64,000 bases of DNA from Streptomyces fodineus (lineage in GTDB: Bacteria; Actinomycetota; Actinomycetes; Streptomycetales; Streptomycetaceae), in NCBI RefSeq assembly GCF_001735805.1, contig NZ_CP017248.1, positions 7,130,001-7,194,000 on the forward strand, given 5' to 3'. Numbering within the stretch: the first letter of the stretch is position 1; every line of letters begins with the position of its first letter. The notes beneath the pieces were generated by a model. It had not been told where the DNA came from. It did no database searches and saw only the letters and a list, made by a program, of their open reading frames with translations. Positions 32,049 through 40,140 of the stretch are shown in pieces. The position numbers and the translations under genes were made by a program.

Positions 32049-33698
32049 ATGGTGGCGAAGAAGACCGCCGTACAGCAGCCGGCGACTGGCCGGCGCAGGG
32101 TCGCGGCCGCCTCCGGCGCCCCGGCTGCCTCCGACGGCGAGGCCAGGGGAGCGGCCGGGAAGAAGAGGGCGACCGCGGCGAGGAGCGCTGATACGTCCCC
32201 GAAGAAGCCGGCCCCGAGCAAGCCGCCCCCGGGCAATCCGGGCCTGAGCAATCCGGGCCCGAAGAAGCCGGCCCCGAAGAAGCCGGCCCCGAAGAAGCCG
32301 GCCCCGGAGAAGACGGCTGGGCGAGAGGTGGCCGGTCATGAGGCGGCGGCTGGGCGAGAGGTGGCCGGTCATGAGGCGGCGGCTGGGCGAGAGGCGGTCC
32401 GGAATGAGGGGGCCGCGAGGGAGCCGGCGGTCAGGAGAACGGCCGCAAAGAAGGCTGCGGTGAAGGAGTCGGCTGCCAGGGCGCCAGTCAAGGAGACGGC
32501 CGCTGGGGAGGCGGCCGCCACGGGGGCGGCTGGCAAGGCGACGGGCGTCAAGGAGGCGGGCGGTAAGGGGACGGCTGCCAAGGAGACGGTCGCCGACGGG
32601 GCGGGCGCTGAGAAGGCGGCCGCCAAGGAAGCTGCCGCCAAGGAGGTGGCGGCTGGCAAGAAGACAGCCGCCAAGAAGACAGCCGCCAGGAAGTCCCCCG
32701 CCAAGAAGTCCGAGGCGACGGAGACGGTCGGCAAGAAGGCGGCGACGAAGGAAGCAGGCGCCGAGAAGGCGGCCGGAAAGAAGGTGGCTGCTGCCAAGAA
32801 GGCGGCGGCAGACGAGGCGGCCGGCGAGAAGACGGCCGCTGAGAAGACGACCGGCAGGGACGCCGCCGTAAAGGAGCCCACCGTCAAGGAGCCCGCAGCC
32901 AAGAAGCCCGCCGAGAAGACGTCCGCTGCCAAGAGGGCGGCGGTCAAGCAGGCGGGCGGCGAGGGCGCGGTGTCGGAGAAGGCCTCGGTCAGGAAAGCCG
33001 GCGGCGAAGGCGCGGTGTCGGAGAAGGCGGGGGCCGAGAAGGCCGGCGGGAAAGCGCCGGCGGCGAAAGGGGTGGTGGTGGAGGCGGCTGCCAAGAAGCC
33101 CGCGGCGAAGAAGGCCGGCGGCAGGAAGGCGGCAGCCCAGGGCGTCTCCACGGAGGCGGCCGAGACGAGCACGGCCAAGACAGCGGGCGCGGCGCGGGCC
33201 GCGAAGCAGACGGGAGCCACGACAGTGGTTGCGAAGAAGACTCCTGGCACGGCCTCGGCGGGAACCGCCGTTCCCAAGGCGCGGGTCGCCGCGGCGGAGC
33301 CCGGCGAGCTGGCGGTGCGTCCCGGTGAGGACCCCTGGACCCCGGAAGAGGTCGCCGAGGCCCGTGCCGAGCTGCTGTCCGAGGCGGAGCGGCTGCACGA
33401 GGAGCTCAGCTCCTCCGAGGCGTCTCTCGCGGGGCTGATGCGCGACTCCGGGGACGGCGCGGGAGACGACCAGGCCGACATCGGTGCCAAGAACATCACG
33501 CGCGAGCACGAGCTGGCGCTGGCCGCGAGCGCGCGCGAGACGCTGATCCAGACCGAGCGCGCCCTGGAACGGCTGGACGCGGGCACCTACGGTCTGTGCG
33601 AGAACTGCGGCAACCCCATCGGCAAGGCCCGGATGCAGGCCTTTCCCAGGGCGACACTGTGCGTGGAGTGCAAGCAGAAGCAGGAACGCCGCTCCTGA
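32049..33698 (+). CDS. DksA/TraR zinc-finger protein with very long Lys/Ala-rich tail
   Basis: 549 residues from the ATG at 32049 (MVAKKTAVQQ); GAAGGGG lies 11-17 bases upstream. Residues 1 to about 420 are low-complexity Ala/Lys/Pro/Glu, with histone H1-like KKAA, KKPA and KETA units; then PGEDPWTPEEVAEARAEL starts the conserved DksA/TraR domain, ending in a C4 zinc finger with Cys517, Cys520, Cys538 and Cys541. Expected roles are binding to RNA polymerase (DksA-like) and, through the basic tail, to DNA as a nucleoid-associated protein. The tail contains exact nucleotide tandem repeats, so its length probably varies between strains. The DksA acidic tip cannot be confidently identified. Confidence 0.85.
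   Translation: MVAKKTAVQQPATGRRRVAAASGAPAASDGEARGAAGKKRATAARSADTSPKKPAPSKPPPGNPGLSNPGPKKPAPKKPAPKKPAPEKTAGREVAGHEAAAGREVAGHEAAAGREAVRNEGAAREPAVRRTAAKKAAVKESAARAPVKETAAGEAAATGAAGKATGVKEAGGKGTAAKETVADGAGAEKAAAKEAAAKEVAAGKKTAAKKTAARKSPAKKSEATETVGKKAATKEAGAEKAAGKKVAAAKKAAADEAAGEKTAAEKTTGRDAAVKEPTVKEPAAKKPAEKTSAAKRAAVKQAGGEGAVSEKASVRKAGGEGAVSEKAGAEKAGGKAPAAKGVVVEAAAKKPAAKKAGGRKAAAQGVSTEAAETSTAKTAGAARAAKQTGATTVVAKKTPGTASAGTAVPKARVAAAEPGELAVRPGEDPWTPEEVAEARAELLSEAERLHEELSSSEASLAGLMRDSGDGAGDDQADIGAKNITREHELALAASARETLIQTERALERLDAGTYGLCENCGNPIGKARMQAFPRATLCVECKQKQERRS
32261..32400 (+). repeat. In-frame tandem repeats (15 bp and 33 bp) in the DksA-like gene
   Basis: GAAGAAGCCGGCCCC is repeated three times without change (32261-32275, 32276-32290, 32291-32305; encodes a KKPAP unit), followed by two identical 33-bp units (32315-32347, 32348-32380; encode AGREVAGHEAA) and a third partial copy from 32381. 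Identical at nucleotide level, so recent expansions. Confidence 0.95.
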
Positions 33699-33757
33699 GT
33701 GTGCCGGGCCGTGCCGTAGTCTCGTCCTCAGCCAGGCACCTAGGTTGAGGGACTCAC

Positions 33758-34402
33758 GTGGCAGAGGCGGAGCGCATCATCGGTACGCCGGACACCCCGG
33801 ACGACAGCGGCGAGCAGACGGCGGCGGCCGGAGCGCCCACCGGCTCCGGCGTGTCCGCCACGGCCGGTGCGCCCGGCACGGGCGAGCAGCCGGCCCCGGC
33901 GCAGGTGCGGGGCCGCCGCGGGCGCCGCATCGCCCTGCTGTTCGCGGTGGCCGCGTTCGCCTACGCCCTCGACCTGATCAGCAAGACGCTCGTGGTCGCC
34001 AAGCTGGAGGGCCACGCGCCGATCAAGCTCATCGGCGACTGGCTGGAGCTGAACGCCATCCGCAACCCCGGCGCGGCCTTCGGTGTCGGCGCGGCCTTCA
34101 CGATCATCTTCACGCTGATCGCCGCGGCCGTGATCGTGGTGATCATCCGGCTGGCCCGCAAGCTCTACAGCTACCCCTGGGCCATCGCGCTCGGCCTGCT
34201 GCTCGGCGGCGCCCTCGGCAACCTCACCGACCGGATCTTCCGGTCGCCCGGTGTCTTCGAGGGCAAGGTCGTGGACTTCATCGCGCCCAAGGGGTTCGCC
34301 GTGTTCAACCTGGCGGACTCGGCGATCGTGTGCGGCGGCGTGCTGATCGTGCTGCTGTCCTTCCGGGGGCTCGACCCGGACGGCACGCTCCACAAGGACT
34401 GA
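33758..34402 (+). CDS. lspA: Lipoprotein signal peptidase II
   Basis: 214 residues, GTG start with GAGG upstream. An unusually long hydrophilic N-terminus (1-55) precedes four membrane helices. Catalytic aspartates are D158 in GNLTDRIF and D187 in FNLADSAI; NAIRNPGAAFG (99-109) is the third conserved block. The enzyme removes signal peptides from diacylglyceryl-modified prolipoproteins. Followed after 73 bp by an RluD-type gene, a very common bacterial pairing. Confidence 0.95.
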   Translation: MAEAERIIGTPDTPDDSGEQTAAAGAPTGSGVSATAGAPGTGEQPAPAQVRGRRGRRIALLFAVAAFAYALDLISKTLVVAKLEGHAPIKLIGDWLELNAIRNPGAAFGVGAAFTIIFTLIAAAVIVVIIRLARKLYSYPWAIALGLLLGGALGNLTDRIFRSPGVFEGKVVDFIAPKGFAVFNLADSAIVCGGVLIVLLSFRGLDPDGTLHKD

Positions 34403-34475
34403 GACCGGCGCCTTCCGCAGCCGGTTTTCCACAGGCTCGTCCGGGCCGGTACCGCCCGTCCGGCATACTCGACGG

Positions 34476-35420
34476 GTGAGCACGATTCCCGAGATCCGTA
34501 CCCTGCCCGTGCCCGACGGCCTGGAGGGCGAGCGCGTCGACGCCGCCATCTCCCGCATGTTCGGCTTCTCCCGCACCAAGGCGGCGGAGCTGGCCGCCGC
34601 CGGCAAGGTCCAGGTCGACGGCGCGCTGGTCGGCAAGTCCGAGCGGGTGCGCGGCGGCGCCTGGCTCGAGGTCGAGATGCCGCAGGCGCCCGCCCCGGTG
34701 CAGGTCGTCGCCGAGCCGGTCGAGGGCATGGAGATCGTGCACGACGACGATGACGTGGTCGTGATCGTCAAGCCGGTCGGTGTGGCCGCGCACCCGTCGC
34801 CGGGCTGGAGCGGCCCCACCGTGATCGGCGGTCTCGCCGCGGCCGGTTACCGGATCTCCACCTCCGGCGCCGCCGAGCGCCAGGGCATCGTGCACCGCCT
34901 CGACGTCGGCACCTCCGGCCTGATGGTGGTCGCCAAGTCGGAGCGGGCGTACACCTCGCTCAAGCGCCAGTTCAAGGAGCGCACGGTCGACAAGCGCTAC
35001 CACACCCTGGTCCAGGGCCACCCGGACCCGACGAGCGGCACGATCGACGCGCCCATCGGCCGCCACCCGAACCACGACTACAAGTGGGCGGTCACCGCCG
35101 ACGGCAAGCCCTCGGTGACGCACTACGACCTGATCGAGGCGTTCCGCGCCGCCTCGCTGCTGGACGTGAAGCTGGAGACCGGCCGCACCCACCAGATCCG
35201 CGTCCACATGTCCGCCCACCGCCACCCCTGCGTCGGCGACCTCACCTACGGCGCCGACCCCACCCTCGCCAAGCGGCTGCGCCTGACCCGCCAGTGGCTG
35301 CACGCCGTGCGCCTCGGCTTCGAGCACCCCGCTGACGGCCAGTGGGTCGAGTTCGAGAGCGAGTACCCCGCGGACCTGCAGAAGGCCCTCGACCAGGTCC
35401 GTGAGGAGACGTACGCGTGA
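34476..35420 (+). CDS. RluD-family rRNA pseudouridine synthase
   Basis: 314 residues, GTG start. N-terminal S4 RNA-binding domain (about 15-75: ERVDAAISRMFGFSRTKAAE), then the RluA/RluD catalytic domain with HRLDVGTSGLMVVAK (140-154), where D143 is the catalytic nucleophile, and RTHQIRVHM near 230. By organisation it is RluD-like, modifying helix 69 of 23S rRNA, but substrate is not certain. Its stop overlaps the GTG of the GNAT gene. Confidence 0.9.
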   Translation: MSTIPEIRTLPVPDGLEGERVDAAISRMFGFSRTKAAELAAAGKVQVDGALVGKSERVRGGAWLEVEMPQAPAPVQVVAEPVEGMEIVHDDDDVVVIVKPVGVAAHPSPGWSGPTVIGGLAAAGYRISTSGAAERQGIVHRLDVGTSGLMVVAKSERAYTSLKRQFKERTVDKRYHTLVQGHPDPTSGTIDAPIGRHPNHDYKWAVTADGKPSVTHYDLIEAFRAASLLDVKLETGRTHQIRVHMSAHRHPCVGDLTYGADPTLAKRLRLTRQWLHAVRLGFEHPADGQWVEFESEYPADLQKALDQVREETYA

Positions 35421-35884
35421 GCGTGCCGTACACCGTCCGGATCGCCGAGGACCCCACCGACCGCGAGGCCTGTTTCGCGGTCCGCAAGGAGGTCTTCGTG
35501 GTGGAGCAGGGCGTCGATCAGGCCATCGAGTACGACGTCCACGAAGCGGTCGCCGTGCATGTGCTCGCGGTCCGCGAGGACGGAGTGCCGCTCGGCACCG
35601 GCCGGCTGCTGCACGGCCCGGCCGCGGCGGCGAAGACCGGCGGGGACGCCTCGGTGGGTTCCCTGGGGCGGCTCGCCGTCTGCCGCGAGGCCCGCGGGCT
35701 CGGCGTCGGCGTGGCTCTGGTGCGGGCCATCGAGGACGCGGCACGCGCGCGTGGCCTCACCGCGGTGGACCTGCACGCCCAGACCCACGCGCTGGGCTTC
35801 TACGAGCGTCTCGGCTACGCGGCGTACGGCCCGGAGTTCCCGGACGCCGGCATCCCGCACCGGGCGATGCGCCGCGCCCTGTAG
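35417..35884 (+). CDS. GNAT family N-acetyltransferase
   Basis: 155 residues, GTG start sharing GTGA with the pseudouridine synthase gene. N-terminal YTVRIAEDPTDREACFAVRKEVFVVEQGV is typical of the ElaA-like group; the acetyl-CoA loop (R/Q-x-x-G-x-G/A) reads CREARGLGVGVALVRA (about 93-108), and QTHALGFYERLGYAAYGPEFPD is the conserved C-terminal motif of enzymes acting on small molecules. Substrate unknown. Confidence 0.88.
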   Translation: MSVPYTVRIAEDPTDREACFAVRKEVFVVEQGVDQAIEYDVHEAVAVHVLAVREDGVPLGTGRLLHGPAAAAKTGGDASVGSLGRLAVCREARGLGVGVALVRAIEDAARARGLTAVDLHAQTHALGFYERLGYAAYGPEFPDAGIPHRAMRRAL

Positions 35885-35976
35885 GCGCTGCGCCGGGGCC
35901 GGCGGAAGGCGTTGACGCCGGCCGGATGGCACGCTTGAGGCCTGACGTGTGATCGTCGACCCTCGGAGCACCGGCC

Positions 35977-37563
35977 GTGGATCAGTTGGCCCTGTTGTTC
36001 GTCCTGCTGCTCGGGGCCCTGGTGAGCGTCCCGGTCGGGGACCGCCTCCGGGTGCCGGCGCCGGTGCTGATGACGGTGTTCGGCGGCATCCTCGCGGTGG
36101 CCGACTTCGTGCCCAATGTGAACATCCCGCCGGACCTGATCCTGCCCGGGCTGCTGCCGCCGCTGCTCTACGCCGCCGTACGGCGCACCTCCTGGCGGCA
36201 GTTCGCGGCCAACATCCGCCCGATCTTCCTGCTGGCCGTCGCCCTGGTGTTCGTGACGACGGTGTGCGTGGCGTTCGTCGCAGGCGCGATCGTGCCGGGG
36301 CTGCCGATCGCCGCCGCCGTCGCGCTCGGCGCGCTGATCGCCCCGCCCGACCCGGTCGCCGCGACCAGCGTGGCCGGGCAGCTCGGGCTGCCACGCCGGC
36401 TGGTGTCGATCCTGGAGGGCGAGGGGCTCTTCAACGACGTCACGGCCATCGTGCTGTACCACGTGGCGATCGCCGCGGCCGTGAGCGGTTCGTTCTCGGC
36501 ATGGCGGGCCGGAGCCGACCTGGTGCTGTCGGCCGTCGTCGCGGTGCTCGTCGGTCTGGTGCTCGGCTGGGGCGCGAACAGGCTGATGGACCTGCTGGGC
36601 GATCCGACCCTGCAGATCGGCATGACCCTGCTGGTGCCGTACGCCTCCTACGTCCTCGCGGAGAAGCTGCACGGCTCCGGGGTGCTCGCGGTGCTCACCA
36701 CGGCGCTCTTCCTCGCCGAGTACGCCACCGACGCGGACGACGTGATGACCCGGCTGGCCGGGCACACCTTCTGGGACATCATCGACACCCTCGTCACGGG
36801 CGTCGCCTTCGGGCTCATCGGCCTCGAGCTGCACAACGCCATCCACACGGCCCGGGGACGCTGGGGCGAGATGCTCGGCTGGGCCGCCGTCGTCGTGGGC
36901 GTGGTGATCGTCGTACGGCTGGTGTGGCTGCTGCCCGCGTCCTGGCTGACCAAGCGGCTGCACGCGCGGCGGGACTACGACGAGGAGATCCCGGTGAGCC
37001 GGCGGGAGACGGTCGTGATGTGGTGGTCAGGGATGCGCGGGGTGGCCTCGGTGGCGCTGGCGCTGGCCATCCCGCTGAAGACCGACGCCGGAACCCCGTT
37101 CCCGGACCGGGACGAGATCATCTTCGTCGCCTTCGGGGTCATCATCGTCACGCTGGTCCTGCAGGGGCTCACGCTGCCGTCCCTGGTCAGGTGGCTCGGG
37201 GTGCGGGCCGACTCCGAGCGGGAGAAGGAGTTCGAGAAGGAGCTGGCGGTGCGGGCGACGAAGGCGGCCAAGCGCAGGCTGCGGGAGATCGAGCAGGTGG
37301 AGGACCTGCCCGAGGACCTGTCCGAGCAGATGCTGCGGCGCGCCTTCGACATCGGGATCCGGATCAGTCCCGACATGGGGGAGGAGGAGCGGCGGGAGGC
37401 GCAGTACCAGCGCGTCAGGCGGCTGAAGCGGATCCGGAACATCCAGAACGAGATGCTGAGCGCCGCACGGCACGAGGTGCTGGCGGCGCGGAGCGAGCCG
37501 GGGGCGGATCCGGAGATCGTGGACCGGGTGCTCAGGCATCTCGATGTGCGCAGTCTGCGCTGA
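35977..37563 (+). CDS. CPA1-type Na+/H+ antiporter
   Basis: 528 residues. About twelve membrane helices in 1-415, with ALGALIAPPDPVAATSVA (about 115-132) and LEGEGLFNDVTAIVLY (about 147-162), where the ND pair is the ion-binding site of NhaP-type electroneutral exchangers. The cytoplasmic C-terminal 110 residues are charged and helical. Exchanges Na+ or K+ for protons across the membrane for pH and salt balance. GTG start at 35977; a weak GGAGC upstream. Probably monocistronic. Confidence 0.9.
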   Translation: MDQLALLFVLLLGALVSVPVGDRLRVPAPVLMTVFGGILAVADFVPNVNIPPDLILPGLLPPLLYAAVRRTSWRQFAANIRPIFLLAVALVFVTTVCVAFVAGAIVPGLPIAAAVALGALIAPPDPVAATSVAGQLGLPRRLVSILEGEGLFNDVTAIVLYHVAIAAAVSGSFSAWRAGADLVLSAVVAVLVGLVLGWGANRLMDLLGDPTLQIGMTLLVPYASYVLAEKLHGSGVLAVLTTALFLAEYATDADDVMTRLAGHTFWDIIDTLVTGVAFGLIGLELHNAIHTARGRWGEMLGWAAVVVGVVIVVRLVWLLPASWLTKRLHARRDYDEEIPVSRRETVVMWWSGMRGVASVALALAIPLKTDAGTPFPDRDEIIFVAFGVIIVTLVLQGLTLPSLVRWLGVRADSEREKEFEKELAVRATKAAKRRLREIEQVEDLPEDLSEQMLRRAFDIGIRISPDMGEEERREAQYQRVRRLKRIRNIQNEMLSAARHEVLAARSEPGADPEIVDRVLRHLDVRSLR

Positions 37564-37661
37564 CGCTCCTACATGACCCCTGTGGGTGAATAGTCATACA
37601 AACATGCCGGACCTGTGGATGAATCCGGGCACCGTCGGCGGTTGCCTCCTACGCTCGGATC

Positions 37662-38402
37662 ATGACTCGCAACATCGTGATCAGTGGTGGCGGTACGGGG
37701 ATCGGGCTGGCGACGGCGCAGACGTTCGCGGCGGACGGCGACCGGGTCCTGTTGCTCGGGCGGCGCGCGGAGGTGCTGGAGAAGGCCGGGGTGCCCGGGG
37801 CGCTGACCCGTGCGGCCGATCTCTCCGAGCCCGCGCAGGTGCGCGGCGTGGCCCGGTTCGTCGCCGACGAACTGGGCACCGTCGACGTCCTGGTGCACGG
37901 CGCCGGTGGCGCCGGGTATCTGGAGCCCCCGGCCGGCGGCGACGACCCCCTGGACCGGGTGGCGCACGACTGGACCGCCAATTTCCGGCAGAACGTCCTG
38001 ACCGCCGCGCTCCTCACCGAGGCGCTCAAGGACCGGCTCGCCGAGCCCGGCGGCCGGGTGCTCTTCATCAGTTCCATCGCCGCCTACCGGGGGTCCGGCA
38101 CCGGCGCCTACGCGGCGGCCAAGGCCGGGCTGCACCCGTACGCGCACGACCTGGCCCGGGAGCTGGGCCCGCGCGGCATCACCGTGAACGTGGTCGCGCC
38201 GGGGTACGTCGAGGACACCGAGTTCTTCGGGGACAGCATGGACGAGGCCCGGCGGGCGCGGCTCATCGCCGACACGGTGACCGGCCGCGCCGGGATACCG
38301 GGAGACGTGGCCGCGACCCTGCACTGGCTGGCCTCGCCCGGCGCCGGCCATGTCACCTCGCAGGTGATCCAGGTCAATGGCGGTGCTGAACGCGGACACT
38401 GA
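37662..38402 (+). CDS. Short-chain dehydrogenase/reductase
   Basis: 246 residues. NAD(P) loop ISGGGTGIGLATA (6-18), VHGAGGAG, and the catalytic block SSIAAYRGSGTGAYAAAKAGL with Ser, Tyr and Lys. C-terminal VTSQVIQVNGGAERGH is standard for classical SDRs such as FabG-like enzymes. The ATG is preceded by TACGCT five to six bases upstream rather than by a ribosome site, consistent with a leaderless mRNA. Its 3' end overlaps the convergent channel gene by 29 bp. Substrate unknown. Confidence 0.9.
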   Translation: MTRNIVISGGGTGIGLATAQTFAADGDRVLLLGRRAEVLEKAGVPGALTRAADLSEPAQVRGVARFVADELGTVDVLVHGAGGAGYLEPPAGGDDPLDRVAHDWTANFRQNVLTAALLTEALKDRLAEPGGRVLFISSIAAYRGSGTGAYAAAKAGLHPYAHDLARELGPRGITVNVVAPGYVEDTEFFGDSMDEARRARLIADTVTGRAGIPGDVAATLHWLASPGAGHVTSQVIQVNGGAERGH

Positions 38403-39447
38403 CGGGCTCTGCAGGAGGCAGCACCGCCTCGGAGGTGTTGACGCGGGGGAGTGCGTGAGGGTGCTCGCGCACGAGCCAGGCGATCATCTGCTCGCGGACC
38501 GCGACCCGTACGGCCCAGATGTCGTCGGAGTCCTTCGCGGTCATCAGGGCCCGCACCTGGATGGTGTTCGGCGTGCTGTCCGTCACCACCAGGCCGTAGG
38601 CGCGGCCGTCCCAGGCGGGGCTCTCGCGCAGGATGTCGCGCAGCTTCTCGCGCATCGCCTCGACCGGCGCGCTGTGGTCGACGTGCCAGAAGACGGTGCC
38701 GGTCATCTGCGGAGTGCCCCGCGACCAGTTCTCGAAGGGTTTGGAGGTGAAGTACGACACCGGCATGGTGATCCGGCGCTCGTCCCAGGTCCGTACCGTC
38801 AGAAAGGTCAGGGTGATCTCCTCGACCGTGCCCCACTCGCCGTCCACGACGACCGTGTCGCCGATGCGCACCATGTCACCGAAGGCGATCTGCAGCCCGG
38901 CGAACATGTTGGACAGGGTCGACTGGGCGGCCACACCGGCGATGGCGGCGATGATGCCCGCCGAGGCCAGCAGCGAGGCGCCGGCCGCGCGCATCGCCGG
39001 GAACGTCAGCAGCATGGCGGCGATCGCCACGACGATGACGATCGCGGACACCACCCGCATGATCAGCTCCACCTGGGTGCGCACCCTGCGCACCCGGGCC
39101 GGGTCCCGGTGCACGCGGGCGTAGCGGCTGTAGGTGGTCTCGACGACCGCCGCGGCGATCCGGATCACCAGCCAGGCGACGGAGCCGATCAGCACCAGCG
39201 TCAGTATGCGGCCGATGCCGACCTGGTGCTGTTCCAGCAGTTTCGCCTGGTCGTACGAGCCTCGGAGCAGGGCGGTGCACAGCACGAGCTGGTAGGGGAC
39301 GCGGCCGCGGCGCAGCAGTTCCCATAGTGGCGTGTCGTGGTCGCGTGCGTCGGCCTTGCGCAGCAGCCGGTCGGTGGCCCAGCCGACGGCCAGGGTGAGC
39401 AGCACCGAGCTGCCGATCACGATCGCAGGGCGGAGTACGTTTTCCAT
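38374..39447 (-). CDS. Small-conductance mechanosensitive channel (MscS family)
   Basis: 357 residues from the ATG at 39447 with a GGAG-type site nearby; the frame is open upstream without homology. Membrane helices at about 5-25, 75-98 and 125-160; the pore helix AGASLLASAGIIAAIAGVAAQ (about 148-168) is followed by the MscS signature FAGLQIAFGDMVRIGD and the beta domain (VVVDGEWGTVEEITLTFLTVRTWD). The soluble C-terminus ends in VRVQHRH. Releases osmolytes on hypo-osmotic shock. Overlaps the SDR gene tail to tail. Confidence 0.9.
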   Translation of the reverse strand: MENVLRPAIVIGSSVLLTLAVGWATDRLLRKADARDHDTPLWELLRRGRVPYQLVLCTALLRGSYDQAKLLEQHQVGIGRILTLVLIGSVAWLVIRIAAAVVETTYSRYARVHRDPARVRRVRTQVELIMRVVSAIVIVVAIAAMLLTFPAMRAAGASLLASAGIIAAIAGVAAQSTLSNMFAGLQIAFGDMVRIGDTVVVDGEWGTVEEITLTFLTVRTWDERRITMPVSYFTSKPFENWSRGTPQMTGTVFWHVDHSAPVEAMREKLRDILRESPAWDGRAYGLVVTDSTPNTIQVRALMTAKDSDDIWAVRVAVREQMIAWLVREHPHALPRVNTSEAVLPPAEPVSVRVQHRH

Positions 39448-39552
39448 GCCTCCGCTCCTAACCGGCACCCGGCGGGCATGAACATGTGACTTGGGGTGTG
39501 TTCCCGGGTACGGCGGCTCCGGCGGCGTCGTACCGGCTGGCACCATGGCCTC

Positions 39553-40131
39553 ATGAACATCATGCTTTTTCACTCGACCTACGGCCTCAGGCCCGCGGTG
39601 CGCGACGCCGCGGACCGGCTGCGCATGGCGGGCCACGAGGTGTGGACGCCGGACCTCTTCGAGGGGCGTACGTTCGACACCGTCGAGGAGGGCATGGAGT
39701 TCAAGGAGTCGATCGGCAAGGAGGAGCTGCTGAAGCGGGCCGTGCTGGCGGCGGCGCCGTACTCGGAGCGCGGGCTGGTGTATGCCGGGTTCTCGCTCGG
39801 CGCCTCCATCGCCCAGACCCTCGCCCTCGGCGACGACAAGGCGCGCGGGCTGCTGCTTCTGCACGGTACGTCGGACATCGCGCCGAACGCCCACGTGGCG
39901 GATCTGCCGGTGCAGCTGCATGTGGCCGAGCCGGACCCGTTCGAGACGGACGACTGGCTGACCGCCTGGTATCTGCAGATGGGCCGGGCCGGTGCCGATG
40001 TGGAGGTCTACCGGTACGCCGGCGCCGGGCACCTCTACACCGACCCCGAGCTGCCGGACTACGACGCCGAGGCCGCCGAGGCCACCTGGCGGGTGGCGCT
40101 CGGCTTCCTGGACGGCCTCCAGTCCGGGTAG
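39553..40131 (+). CDS. Dienelactone hydrolase family protein
   Basis: 192 residues from the ATG at 39553 (MNIMLFHSTYGLRPAV). Alpha/beta-hydrolase: LVYAGFSLGASIAQTLAL near residue 75-92 is the nucleophile elbow, where the usual G-x-C/S-x-G reads G-F-S-L-G, and GAGHLYTDPELPDYD holds the C-terminal histidine. Small DLH-type enzymes hydrolyse lactones or esters. No ribosome site is evident upstream, so the mRNA may be leaderless. Convergent to phoD, nine bases away. Confidence 0.82.
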   Translation: MNIMLFHSTYGLRPAVRDAADRLRMAGHEVWTPDLFEGRTFDTVEEGMEFKESIGKEELLKRAVLAAAPYSERGLVYAGFSLGASIAQTLALGDDKARGLLLLHGTSDIAPNAHVADLPVQLHVAEPDPFETDDWLTAWYLQMGRAGADVEVYRYAGAGHLYTDPELPDYDAEAAEATWRVALGFLDGLQSG

Positions 40132-40140
40132 TGGCGGCGG

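Noticed and set aside
28027..32247. A 1406-residue plus-strand open frame opposite ileS
   Set aside because: Antisense shadow of ileS and of the T-box; low-complexity composition and no motif.
32261..32400. Tandem repeats considered as a CRISPR-like array
   Set aside because: Units are 15 and 33 bp, contiguous without spacers, and in frame within a coding sequence.
34476..35884. Fusion of the pseudouridine synthase with the GNAT protein
   Set aside because: The frames differ and are joined by a normal GTGA stop/start overlap.
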